Shown here piece after piece: positions 16,162-24,767 of a stretch of 64,000 nt of DNA. Every line of letters starts with the position of its first letter. Position 1 is the stretch's first letter. Location of the stretch: assembly GCF_002844375.1 (NCBI RefSeq), contig NZ_CP024199.1, positions 446,001-510,000 of the forward strand. The letters run 5' to 3'. Origin of the DNA: Thalassospira marina (lineage in GTDB: Bacteria; Pseudomonadota; Alphaproteobacteria; Rhodospirillales; Thalassospiraceae). Position numbers and translations under genes: made by a program. The notes under the pieces were generated by a model. It had not been told where the DNA came from. It saw only the letters and a program-made list of their open reading frames with translations, and did not search any database.

Positions 16162-18222
16162 CTATTGGCTGATTTCGTCATTGGCGAGAATTTTAAGGCC
16201 AAAGGTTTCGGCCAGAACCGGCGGGGATGGCGGTACGCGGCTGTTCATAAACGTGGCGAAGGGTACTGGTTTTTCAGGCGACAGCGTAATTTTCAAATGC
16301 TGTGGTCTGGCAATCCAGTTGGCCAGTTGCTGCAATGAAGTGCCGAGCTGCCCGGTTTTGCCAAATTGTTGCTGGGCCTGCATGATGCTCATGCCTGCTG
16401 TTAGCTGTAACTGGTCAGTCGGGACACCGGTTTTCGCCGAAATCAGGCGCAAAATGGTCGGGACAAGGTTATCGCCATAAATTTCCAGCGAGGCGGCCTT
16501 TAACTGACCATGCTGCCCCAGGACTTCTGGCAGCAATTGTTCGGCCCGCAATACCGGAATGGACTGGATCTGCCCGACAATTTCGGGTGTGAAACCCGTA
16601 AAGGTCAGCGAAAGTTTGACCGTGCCAAAATCACGCAGGGTCAATTCATCAATGGCATATTGGTATTCGCCATTTTCGCGCGACCAGCGTTGATGGGCGT
16701 CCATATCCATTGTGACCTGTGAAAACTTCTTCAGGCCCAATGCATCAAGCAGTTGCGGGTCGCTGGCAACGTCGTCAGGCAGTTCAACGCTAAAGCCGCC
16801 AATATGCCCTGTCTGGGCACGGGCAACATCGGTTTCACCCTCGGCAATCGGGCCGATATCGCCCTGGGCGCCGCCAAGCTCGTCGATTGTGATGTGCAAA
16901 TCCTGGACGCCGGAAATGCCCAGTTCCACCCCGGAAAACAGATAGGTCGAAAGATAATGCGGGCTGAAGGGAAAGCCCATTTTTCCCAGCGTCTGGTTTT
17001 CAAGGGCAGCAAGCTGTTCTTCGGGTGTTGTGCCGGTTTGGAAATATTTGGCGGCTGTTGCGATGTTTTTAAGGCTGACATCACGCAGCGTCATATTATC
17101 CAGGCCGAATTTCGCCGTGATGCCGGAATCACTGCCATGCACCGAAAAGCCGCGCGATGATATTTCGCCGATTTCCTGATTGCCAAGGTTTTGAACGGAA
17201 AACTGGTCCCAGCGAATTTCAGCTTCGGGGGTGGTGTAAAGCTGGTCTGAAAGTTCCAGCGAACCGACTTTCACCGTCTCAAAGGCAGCAAGCCAGCGGG
17301 CGAAATCGAATTTTTCGCCGGGTAGGGGGATCTGGTCGGGGTCGATGGCCTGGTCAAAATCGCTGATTTCAATACGGCCAATTTCAAAGGCACCCTGATT
17401 GCGCGGCAACCGCACACGCAGGCCATTAACACTGGCCTTTTCAAAGGACTGGTTGTTCAACCCGTCAATTAAAACGCCAGCAGCGGCCATGGCGGAATGG
17501 TCAGGCAATGACATGGTCAGATCGGCCAATGCCAGGTTTTTACACGATTCAGCCGAATTCCAGTTAAATTCGGTGGTATCGATCTGCTTAAGCAGGGTCA
17601 TCGGCCCGGCACAATTGGCGAAAATGCTTTGCGCGATGCTGGCATTGCCAAATTCGGTACCGGCATCATAGGTCCAGGCACCGGTGGTAATGCCGCCAAT
17701 ATGGTCAAAGGCAATATCCTGAATATGGATTTCCTCGATCGTGCTGCTTTGATCAAGGAAAGTCTGTTTCAGGCTGGGGCTTTGAATGTCGCCAGCGGCA
17801 AAGGTTTCGGGCAGCCAGCTTGAGGGATCGGCACTGACATCGGCAAGATCGGCGCGATCAAAGGTAATGACGCGGCCATTGCTTTCGATTTTGGCATTGC
17901 GAAGCAGCATTTTGCCTGCCAGCGCGTCATGGGCCGGGTTAAATCCATAAACCGCGAGCCAGTCAATGCCGTTAAAGGTGACATTGCCTGCCTGATAAAC
18001 CGTACCATCCATGCTGACGATTTTGACATCATCGGCCGTCATGGTGCCGCCAAACAGGGACATGTGGAAATTGGAAAATTCGCCGCGAATTTCAGATTGC
18101 GGATCGGTCAGGGCGCTGCGCAGGCTGTTTTCGGTATAAATGGGGGCCAGAAGGTGTAATCCGGCGCCAATGGCAGCCACGACAACGACGCTGCCAATGA
18201 TAAATTTTGCGGTTTTGGCCAT
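16162..18222 (-). CDS. Hypothetical envelope protein of 686 residues with N-terminal membrane anchor
   Basis: Not assigned to a characterised family. The N-terminal hydrophobic segment (about residues 4-27) looks like an uncleaved signal anchor, leaving a large periplasmic domain rich in beta-type, repeated amphipathic stretches (for example FDRADLADVSADPSSW, LELSDQLYTTPEAEIRW). The architecture recalls DUF945/AsmA-like envelope proteins, but similarity is not clear enough to assign. The start at 18222 is chosen because the hydrophobic anchor begins there; an in-frame extension of 23 residues to 18291 is possible. Monocistronic, between terminators. Confidence 0.75.
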   Translation of the reverse strand: MAKTAKFIIGSVVVVAAIGAGLHLLAPIYTENSLRSALTDPQSEIRGEFSNFHMSLFGGTMTADDVKIVSMDGTVYQAGNVTFNGIDWLAVYGFNPAHDALAGKMLLRNAKIESNGRVITFDRADLADVSADPSSWLPETFAAGDIQSPSLKQTFLDQSSTIEEIHIQDIAFDHIGGITTGAWTYDAGTEFGNASIAQSIFANCAGPMTLLKQIDTTEFNWNSAESCKNLALADLTMSLPDHSAMAAAGVLIDGLNNQSFEKASVNGLRVRLPRNQGAFEIGRIEISDFDQAIDPDQIPLPGEKFDFARWLAAFETVKVGSLELSDQLYTTPEAEIRWDQFSVQNLGNQEIGEISSRGFSVHGSDSGITAKFGLDNMTLRDVSLKNIATAAKYFQTGTTPEEQLAALENQTLGKMGFPFSPHYLSTYLFSGVELGISGVQDLHITIDELGGAQGDIGPIAEGETDVARAQTGHIGGFSVELPDDVASDPQLLDALGLKKFSQVTMDMDAHQRWSRENGEYQYAIDELTLRDFGTVKLSLTFTGFTPEIVGQIQSIPVLRAEQLLPEVLGQHGQLKAASLEIYGDNLVPTILRLISAKTGVPTDQLQLTAGMSIMQAQQQFGKTGQLGTSLQQLANWIARPQHLKITLSPEKPVPFATFMNSRVPPSPPVLAETFGLKILANDEISQ

Positions 18223-18348
18223 CTGCTCAAGCGATCCTTGTTCGTCGGTAAAAGCGTGATGCCAATATATCACGCGATACGTGCATTGCATGAGCCGATT
18301 GCGATTTTATGCGATTCTTATTCTCTACAGCAGGTTGAAATAAAATAA

Positions 18349-18380
18349 AAAGGCCGGGATTGGCTAAAATCCCGGCCTTT
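18349..18380 (-). terminator. Terminator after leuB
   Basis: A perfect 12 bp stem (18349-18360 with 18369-18380) and 8-base loop, followed on the minus strand by tttttattttattt, 26 bases past the leuB stop. Confidence 0.9.
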
Positions 18381-18405
18381 GCGATCTGATGGATCGTTTG
18401 TCTGA

Positions 18406-19509
18406 TCAGACGAGCTTGTTCAGTTCGTTGATAACGGCTTCACCCATAACGGTGGTCGAAACCTTTGCCATGCCAGGCTGCATGATGTCTGCGGTGCGCA
18501 GGCCACCTTTCAGAACGTTCTGAACGGCGGTTTCGATCATGGTGGCGTCTTCGCCCATATCGAAGGAATAACGCAGCATCATTGCAAAGGACAGCAGGGT
18601 TGCCAGCGGGTTTGCAAGGTCCTGACCGGCGATATCCGGGGCGGAACCGTGTACCGGCTCGTAAAGGGCTTTGCGTGCGCCGGTTTCATCGGCGGCACCC
18701 AGCGATGCGGACGGCAGCATACCAAGGGAGCCGGTCAGCATGGCGGCACAATCGGACAGGATGTCGCCAAACATGTTGGTGGTAACCATCACGTCAAACT
18801 GTTTCGGGTTGCGAACCAGCTGCATGGATGCGTTATCGACATACATGTGGCTGACTTCGACTTCCGGGAATTCCTTGGCAACGCGTTCAACAACTTCGCG
18901 CCACAGAACGGTGGATTCCAGAACGTTGGCTTTATCAACCGAGCACAGGCGCTTGTTGCGCTTCATTGCCATGTCAAAGGCAACGCGGGCAATGCGTTCG
19001 ACTTCGGGTTCGGAATAAACCAGGGTGTTGAAACCAAAACGTACGCCATCGCGTTCTTCAACGCCGCGCGGCTGGCCGAAATAGATGCCACCGGTCAGTT
19101 CACGCAGGATCATGATATCCAGACCCTTGACCACATCTTCCTTCAGGGTCGATGCGCCAACAAGGGCGTCAAATACCAGGGCCGGGCGCAGGTTGGCAAA
19201 CAGGCCCATTTCCTTGCGGATTTTCAAAAGGCCGCGTTCCGGTTTGATATCAAACGGAAGGTTGTCCCATTTCGGACCACCAACAGCACCCAGCAGAACC
19301 GCATCGGCTGCCATGGCATCAGCCAGGGTTTCGTCGGTCAGCGGGTTGTTGTGGGCATCGATGGAGGCACCACCAATAAGGCCTTCGGTAACGTCAAAAT
19401 TGATGTCACGCTTTTTTGCCATCCAGTCCATGACACGCTGGACCTGGCGCATGACTTCGGGGCCAATGCCGTCGCCCGGCAACATCAGGACTTTTTTGGT
19501 AATCGTCAT
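18406..19509 (-). CDS. leuB: 3-isopropylmalate dehydrogenase
   Basis: Leucine biosynthesis enzyme (367 residues) that oxidatively decarboxylates 3-isopropylmalate with NAD. It shows the family's LLPGDGIGPEV N-terminus, GAVGGPKWDN, the metal-binding DNASMQLVRNP segment with preceding MYVDN, and the cofactor-binding GSAPDIAG. It follows leuD in the same direction with a terminator-like hairpin in the 93-base gap. Confidence 0.97.
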   Translation of the reverse strand: MTITKKVLMLPGDGIGPEVMRQVQRVMDWMAKKRDINFDVTEGLIGGASIDAHNNPLTDETLADAMAADAVLLGAVGGPKWDNLPFDIKPERGLLKIRKEMGLFANLRPALVFDALVGASTLKEDVVKGLDIMILRELTGGIYFGQPRGVEERDGVRFGFNTLVYSEPEVERIARVAFDMAMKRNKRLCSVDKANVLESTVLWREVVERVAKEFPEVEVSHMYVDNASMQLVRNPKQFDVMVTTNMFGDILSDCAAMLTGSLGMLPSASLGAADETGARKALYEPVHGSAPDIAGQDLANPLATLLSFAMMLRYSFDMGEDATMIETAVQNVLKGGLRTADIMQPGMAKVSTTVMGEAVINELNKLV

Positions 19510-19572
19510 TTTCTAACCTTCGCAAAGATAGTTCGGCGCGCAGGCGCGCCAGATATGCGGGAAATCGAAAAA

Positions 19573-19596
19573 GGGCGGCGCATATTGACGCCGCCC
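19573..19596 (-). terminator. Terminator-like hairpin between leuD and leuB
   Basis: A perfect 8 bp GC stem (19573-19580 with 19589-19596) with an 8-base loop, followed on the minus strand by five T. It would reduce read-through from leuCD into leuB or force leuB to use its own promoter. Confidence 0.65.
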
Positions 19597-19602
19597 GAAT
19601 TT

Positions 19603-20214
19603 TTACAGCGACAGCCAGGGCTGGGATGCTGCGCGCTGGGCTTCAAAGGTGGCAATGTCATCGGACTGCTGCAGGGTCAGGCCGATGTCATCCAGGCCAT
19701 TGAGCAGGCAATGTTTGCGGAACGGTTCGACATCAAACTTGATGCAACCGCCATCCGGGCCGCTGATTTCCTGTTTTTCAAGGTCAACGGTGACGGTGGC
19801 GTTGGCACCGCGTTCGGCATCCGCCATCAGCTTGTCCACATCTTCCTGCGGCAATTTGATCGGCAGAATGCCGTTCTTGAAGCAGTTGTTATAGAAAATG
19901 TCGGCAAAGCTGGGCGCGATGATGCAGCGAATGCCAAAATCCAGCAGCGACCACGGGGCATGTTCGCGCGAGGAACCACAGCCGAAATTGGCACCGGTCA
20001 CCAGAATTTTCGCATCGCGATATGCCGGCTGGTTGAGGACGAAATCAGAAATTTCGTTCCCATTGTCGTCATAACGCATTTCATCAAACAGGTTTTTACC
20101 CAGACCCGAACGTTTAATGGTCTTGAGGAACTGTTTGGGGATGATCATGTCGGTATCGACATTGAGCATCGGCAACGGTGCGGCCACACCAGTTAAAGTG
20201 TCAAACTTTTCCAT
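19603..20214 (-). CDS. leuD: 3-isopropylmalate dehydratase small subunit
   Basis: Swivelling domain (203 residues) of isopropylmalate isomerase; with LeuC it interconverts 2- and 3-isopropylmalate. It contains NVDTDMIIPKQFLKT near the N-terminus and the substrate-binding NFGCGSSREHAPW loop. The ATG at 20214 gives a normal LeuD N-terminus; an 8-residue extension to 20238 would overlap the upstream small ORF. It lies 4 bases after that ORF. Confidence 0.96.
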   Translation of the reverse strand: MEKFDTLTGVAAPLPMLNVDTDMIIPKQFLKTIKRSGLGKNLFDEMRYDDNGNEISDFVLNQPAYRDAKILVTGANFGCGSSREHAPWSLLDFGIRCIIAPSFADIFYNNCFKNGILPIKLPQEDVDKLMADAERGANATVTVDLEKQEISGPDGGCIKFDVEPFRKHCLLNGLDDIGLTLQQSDDIATFEAQRAASQPWLSL

Positions 20215-20218
20215 TGTC

Positions 20219-20407
20219 TTATCCCTTATTCTCGGCATCCCACACCAGACCGAGTGCTTCGATCAGGTCTTCGGTGGCATCGATGTCATTGGCGACGAAA
20301 TCGGGAAGGTTGATACCGGTGAGCTGGGGCAACAGGGTTTCAAGAACCATTGCCCGCCCGAAACGCGATACGCCTTCGTCCCGAATGATAAAGCCTTGTG
20401 CAGACAT
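20219..20407 (-). CDS. Small hypothetical protein (62 residues) between leuC and leuD
   Basis: Not recognised. The ORF fills exactly the space between leuC (stop at 20417) and leuD (start at 20214), with gaps of 9 and 4 bases, which strongly suggests a translated member of the operon. The protein is acidic in its C-terminal half (NDIDATEDLIEALGLVWDAENKG), has no membrane segment and contains a few basic residues at the N-terminus. A role as an accessory to isopropylmalate isomerase is only a guess from position. Confidence 0.65.
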   Translation of the reverse strand: MSAQGFIIRDEGVSRFGRAMVLETLLPQLTGINLPDFVANDIDATEDLIEALGLVWDAENKG

Positions 20408-20416
20408 TACGGGGCC

Positions 20417-21829
20417 TTACACAATTTCGAGTTTGCGAACGTCAGCCAGATGACCGGTCACTGCAGCAGCAACAGCCATGGCCGGGCTCATCAGGTGCGT
20501 ACGGCCGCCACGGCCCTGACGCCCTTCAAAGTTACGGTTCGAGGTCGATGCGCAACGCTCGCCCGGTTCCAGACGGTCCGGGTTCATTGCCAGGCACATA
20601 GAGCAGCCCGGTTCGCGCCATTCAAAACCGGCTTCGATAAAGATCTGGTGCAGACCTTCGGCTTCGGCCTGTTCCTTGACCAGGCCGGAACCCGGAACAA
20701 CCATCGCATTGACATGACCGGCAACTTTGCGGCCCTTGGCAATAACGGCAGCAGCGCGCAAATCTTCGATACGGCCATTGGTGCACGAACCGATAAAGAC
20801 GCGGTCAACCTTCACTTCTTCAAGCGGGGTGCCAGCAACCAGACCCATATATTCGAGCGAACGGGCGATGGCTTTTTTCTTGCCGGGATCGGTTACATCA
20901 TCGGGGCCAGGGACAACGGCGCTGATCGGTGCGACGTCTTCCGGGCTGGTGCCCCAGGTAACCTGCGGGATGATGTCATTGGCATCAAGTTCGACAACTT
21001 TGTCGTAAACCGCGCCTTCGTCTGACGGCAGGGTCTTCCAGTATTCAACAGCCTGTTCGTAGGCAGCACCCTTCGGTGCCATCGGACGGCCCTTGATATA
21101 TTCAAAGGTTTTTTCGTCCGGTGCGATCAGGCCGGCGCGTGCGCCGCCTTCGATCGACATGTTACAGACGGTCATACGACCTTCCATCGACAGCGAACGA
21201 ATGGCCGAACCGGCATATTCGATCACATAACCGGTGCCGCCAGCCGTACCGATACGGCCGATAATGGCAAGGGTGATGTCCTTTGCCGTCACACCCGGAT
21301 GCAGGTCGCCTTCAACCTTGACCAGCATGTTTTTGGCCGGTTTTTGAACCAGGGTCTGGGTTGCCAGAACATGTTCAACTTCGGAGGTGCCAATACCAAA
21401 TGCCAGTGCGCCAAATGCGCCGTGGGTGGATGTGTGGGAATCGCCACAAACCATGGTCACGCCGGGCAGGGTAAAGCCTTCTTCCGGGCCGACAATGTGA
21501 ACGATACCCTGACGCAGGTCATTCATCGGGAAATAATGGATGCCGGTGTCACGTGCGTTCTGGTCAAGGGTTTCAACCTGGATGCGGCTGTCTTCTTCCT
21601 TGATGCCTTCCGAACGGTCGGTGGTCGGCACGTTATGGTCGGGAACGGCCAGTGTCAGTTCCGGGTGACGGACCTTGCGGCCAGCATTGCGAAGGCCTTC
21701 AAAGGCCTGCGGGCTGGTAACCTCGTGAACGAGATGGCGGTCGATGTAAATAAGGCAGGTGCCGTCTTCCTGCTGATTGATTACATGGCTTGCCCAAATT
21801 TTGTCAAAAAGGGTTTTCGGGTTTCCCAT
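20417..21829 (-). CDS. leuC: 3-isopropylmalate dehydratase large subunit
   Basis: Catalytic [4Fe-4S] subunit (470 residues) of isopropylmalate isomerase. Cluster cysteines are in FIGSCTNGR and in the pair CSMC near the C-terminus; GDSHTSTHGAFGALAFGIGT is also diagnostic. The ATG has GAGAGGAGGT upstream. It is the first gene of the leuC-ORF-leuD-leuB run, whose probable promoter is about 220 bases upstream. Confidence 0.97.
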   Translation of the reverse strand: MGNPKTLFDKIWASHVINQQEDGTCLIYIDRHLVHEVTSPQAFEGLRNAGRKVRHPELTLAVPDHNVPTTDRSEGIKEEDSRIQVETLDQNARDTGIHYFPMNDLRQGIVHIVGPEEGFTLPGVTMVCGDSHTSTHGAFGALAFGIGTSEVEHVLATQTLVQKPAKNMLVKVEGDLHPGVTAKDITLAIIGRIGTAGGTGYVIEYAGSAIRSLSMEGRMTVCNMSIEGGARAGLIAPDEKTFEYIKGRPMAPKGAAYEQAVEYWKTLPSDEGAVYDKVVELDANDIIPQVTWGTSPEDVAPISAVVPGPDDVTDPGKKKAIARSLEYMGLVAGTPLEEVKVDRVFIGSCTNGRIEDLRAAAVIAKGRKVAGHVNAMVVPGSGLVKEQAEAEGLHQIFIEAGFEWREPGCSMCLAMNPDRLEPGERCASTSNRNFEGRQGRGGRTHLMSPAMAVAAAVTGHLADVRKLEIV

Positions 21830-22675
21830 TTCGACCTCCTCTCTTATCGAACCTGTATGCGGTAATGCAAAACGTAACGCGCGGGCAGGCGATGTGAATG
21901 ATACCGGGTAAAGCAGGCCACCCGCAAAACGGGGTAGCAGGCAGTCGGGATGGCGTGAAACGCCCGTTCCTCCGGCGCAGCTTGGCGCTGCGAAATATTA
22001 TTATTCAGAAACGCGTGCCCGGGGCTGTTTTTGCCGCGGGACTGTTTTTATACACCGCACTTTCCAAATCGCAAGCGCCGCTGCGGGTGTTTTTTTGATC
22101 AACAACACCTTTAAATAGAGTTGTTGAAAAAATGGCACCTATAAATAGCTAAAGCAGCACATTTACCGGGCTTTTGAAATTCATCAGGAATACCTGATAT
22201 AGAAAAAAGTGATCGTTAAGCCCCAAGAAATCCGCCATTGCGTGAAAAAGCACCGAAAAAGTGCGATTCGCTATAATGCAACTTTAAAGGGTATTTGTTT
22301 CCTGCGGATCGCGGGTGGTTTGACGGACGGTGAAGATGCAGATGTTTATGAAGCGGCATGTTGTAAGGGCTGACAGGGCCAGCATCGCGCCGCAAAGATG
22401 ATGACTCGTTTAGTGGGCACAGCCCGACGAAAACCCGCATAAAACCAGCGGCATTACGGGGAAACAGACACCGGTTATCCCGGCGCCATGGCATGGGCGA
22501 CGCGGGCAGTGAGTGTATTTGAGGGAAGCGTCAACACACTCTATTGCATGGCTGCGTGGGGGAAAAACAACTTATGCGGGGCGCGTGCTGGGATAATAAT
22601 AAGTCGCATTAACGGCCATGCCTTTTGTAAGGCACTGAAAAACCTCCAGAAGGCATGTCAAAAAAGGAGCAAGTT
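21830..22675. other. 846-base intergenic region between divergent leuC and the Tam-like gene
   Basis: No credible gene seen; the short ORFs here lack ribosome sites and family resemblance. It holds a candidate leuC promoter, a terminator-like fold on the plus strand (22052-22096 ending in seven T), an inverted repeat (22099-22106 with 22120-22127) and a near-identical 13-base direct repeat (22106-22118 and 22136-22148). Confidence 0.5.
22047..22074 (-). promoter_or_regulatory. Candidate leuC promoter
   Basis: On the minus strand TTGCGA (22069-22074), 16 bases, TATAAA (22047-22052). It would start a leader of about 210 bases before leuC. No leucine-rich leader peptide with a start codon is visible in that leader. 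The same bases could instead form a plus-strand terminator fold, so the call is tentative. Confidence 0.4.
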
Positions 22676-23455
22676 GTGGCTGCTGATCTAAAAAATTATT
22701 CAGGACAATATCGCCAGTTTGAAAATGAACGCACCCGCCCGGTGCGTGACCTGGTGGCGGCAATCCCGGCAGGGGATGTGAAACAGGCGATTGACCTGGG
22801 CTGCGGGCCGGGCAATTCAACCGAAGTGCTGCTGGCGCGGTATCCGCAGGCAACAATTGGCGGTGTTGATGCCTCGGCCGATATGATTGCATCTGCACGC
22901 ACGCGTTTGCCACAGGTACAGTTTGATGTTGTTGATATCGCGGCCTGGGCGCCCGATGCCCAATATGATGTCATCCTTGCCAATGCATCGCTGCAATGGC
23001 TGCCCGATCATGAAACCCTGTTTCCCGATCTGCTTGGCAAAGTGACCCCGGGGGGACATTTTGCCGTTCAGATTCCCGATAACCTGGATGAACCTGCCCA
23101 CAAACTTACCCGTGAAATTGCTGCGAACGGCCCATGGGCCGCAAAGCTTGCCGGTATCAAACGCACCCCACGCCTAAGTGCCAATCGCTATTACGAGGTG
23201 TTGGCCCCGCATTGCCGCCATATTGATATGTGGCGCACAACCTATTTCCATGTTTTGCAAGGCGGCAGTGATGCGGTGGTGGAATGGTTTAAGGGCAGTG
23301 CCCTGCGGCCTTTCCTTGCGGCCCTAAGCGGGGATGAACAGGAAGATTTCCTGACGCAATACCGTGAAGGCATCGCCCGACATTACCCGGCACTGGAAGA
23401 TGGCACGGTATTACTGCCTTTCCCGCGCCTGTTCATGGTCGCAACCCGGCGTTAA
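22676..23455 (+). CDS. tam: Trans-aconitate 2-methyltransferase-like SAM-dependent methyltransferase
   Basis: SAM-dependent methyltransferase resembling E. coli Tam along its length (shared NASLQWLPDHETLFPDL, WRTTYFHVLQ and FPRLF segments). Tam methylates trans-aconitate, an inhibitor of aconitase formed spontaneously. SAM motif DLGCGPGN is at about 40-47. The GTG start at 22676 (259 residues) has AAGGAG six bases ahead. An ATG at 22655 (266 residues) has its purine-rich site only one base away, so GTG is preferred. A second Tam-like gene is at 58.4 kb, so their substrates may differ. Confidence 0.85.
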   Translation: MAADLKNYSGQYRQFENERTRPVRDLVAAIPAGDVKQAIDLGCGPGNSTEVLLARYPQATIGGVDASADMIASARTRLPQVQFDVVDIAAWAPDAQYDVILANASLQWLPDHETLFPDLLGKVTPGGHFAVQIPDNLDEPAHKLTREIAANGPWAAKLAGIKRTPRLSANRYYEVLAPHCRHIDMWRTTYFHVLQGGSDAVVEWFKGSALRPFLAALSGDEQEDFLTQYREGIARHYPALEDGTVLLPFPRLFMVATRR

Positions 23456-23576
23456 CGGGGTTGGGTGCCTGCGGTTATAAGGTGTTTTGGCCGGCCAAAG
23501 GGCTTTAAGACCCGCGCGCTATATAAGCCAGCCGGTTTTCCGCCAGACTATTTAATAGTGCAATTATGCCAAAACA

Positions 23577-23606
23577 AAACGGGCCCATCCGAAGATGAGC
23601 CCGTTT
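23577..23606 (-). terminator. Terminator of the ffh-rplS operon
   Basis: A 13 bp stem (23577-23589 with 23594-23606, one mismatch) with TTCG as the loop in the minus-strand RNA, followed there by ttttgttttgg; 34 bases after the rplS stop. Confidence 0.88.
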
Positions 23607-23640
23607 CGTATTTTTGCGATCCGGTTGCCCGGAAGCAAAC

Positions 23641-24045
23641 TTATTTCTTGCGTTCAGCAGCGGTGAGCTTGCCTTTGTGACCGGTGGTCTGCTCGGCGAT
23701 ACGAGCGGATTTACCGGTACGACCACGCAGGTAGTACAGTTTCGCGCGGCGAACGTCGCCACGGCGAACGACTTCGATTTTGTCGATGGCCGGGGAGTAG
23801 TTCTGGAAAATACGCTCAACGCCTTCACCCGAAGCGATTTTACGCACGGTGAAAGAAGAGTTCAGGCCGCGGTTCTTACGGGCGATGCAAACGCCTTCGA
23901 ACTGCTGGATACGCTCGCGCGTGCCTTCAACAACTTTGAGGTGGACACGGACGGTATCGCCAGCGTCGAATTCCGGCACGGCGCGCTTTTCGGAAATTTT
24001 ATCGAGCTGATCTTTTTCGATCTGCTGGATGATTGCATTGGTCAT
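23641..24045 (-). CDS. rplS: 50S ribosomal protein L19
   Basis: Large-subunit protein at the 30S-50S interface, 134 residues. It has the L19 core FDAGDTVRVHLKVVEGTRER and QFEGVCIARKNRGLNSSFTV followed by VERIFQNYSP. Its start overlaps the trmD stop by 4 bases (ATGA), giving translational coupling. Last gene of the ffh-rpsP-rimM-trmD-rplS operon. Confidence 0.97.
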   Translation of the reverse strand: MTNAIIQQIEKDQLDKISEKRAVPEFDAGDTVRVHLKVVEGTRERIQQFEGVCIARKNRGLNSSFTVRKIASGEGVERIFQNYSPAIDKIEVVRRGDVRRAKLYYLRGRTGKSARIAEQTTGHKGKLTAAERKK

Positions 24046-24764
24046 GATTTAACCCTCTTTGCTGGGCCCGTGGCAACATACTGATCCCAAAGGTCAGGAC
24101 GCCGTTCACGAGTGATTTCTTCTGCCTGGTCAAGCCGCCAGGCCTGTATCTTGGCATGATGCCCGGAAAGCAGAATTTCCGGCACTTCACGCCCGTTCCA
24201 ATTGGCCGGGCGCGTGTAATGCGGATATTCCAGCAACCCGGTTTCGAAGCTTTCCTCGTCAGCAGAGGCTGAGGTATTCAGCACCCCGTCGATGAGGCGT
24301 ACGCACGATTCAATCAGGACCATGGCCGGCAATTCGCCGCCCATAAGGATGTAGTCGCCAATGCTGATTTCCTCGACCTGGTGTTCATCCAGTACGCGCT
24401 GGTCGATACCTTCGTAACGACCGCACAACAGCATCACACCCGGTCCGGCTGCCAGTTCGCGGCAGCGTTTCTGGTTCAGCATTTTTCCCCGCGGGCTGAG
24501 ATAAATCAGCGGTAATTCCGGTGCCGAAGCACGGAGTTCACGCAGGGCGGCATCGACGATATCGGGGCGCATGACCATTCCGGCCCCACCCCCGAAAGGA
24601 TTATCGTCTACCGTGCGGTGGCGGTCGGTCGCATGGTCGCGAATGTCTTTGACATCAAGCGACCAGATCCCGTTTTCCAGCGCCTTGCCAGCCAGAGCCT
24701 GGCCGATGGCACCGGGAAACATTTCCGGGAACAGGGTTGCAACCTTGGCCTGCCACACGGGCAT
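24042..24764 (-). CDS. trmD: tRNA (guanine-N1)-methyltransferase
   Basis: SPOUT-family enzyme (240 residues) that methylates G37 of tRNAs, preventing +1 frameshifting. The trefoil-knot segments LLCGRYEGIDQRVLDE and SIGDYILMGGELPAMVLIE carry the SAM site. GGGAGMVMRP lies in the N-terminal part and NTSASADEESFE in the linker. It is 3 bases from rimM and overlaps rplS by 4. Confidence 0.97.
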   Translation of the reverse strand: MPVWQAKVATLFPEMFPGAIGQALAGKALENGIWSLDVKDIRDHATDRHRTVDDNPFGGGAGMVMRPDIVDAALRELRASAPELPLIYLSPRGKMLNQKRCRELAAGPGVMLLCGRYEGIDQRVLDEHQVEEISIGDYILMGGELPAMVLIESCVRLIDGVLNTSASADEESFETGLLEYPHYTRPANWNGREVPEILLSGHHAKIQAWRLDQAEEITRERRPDLWDQYVATGPAKRVKS

Positions 24765-24767
24765 CCT

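Noticed and set aside
18649..20196. 515-codon open frame on the plus strand over leuB and leuD
   Set aside because: It is the antisense shadow of two clear leucine biosynthesis genes and has no family resemblance.
22216..22494. 92-codon minus-strand ORF in the leuC upstream region
   Set aside because: Composition unlike the neighbours, no ribosome site, no domain.
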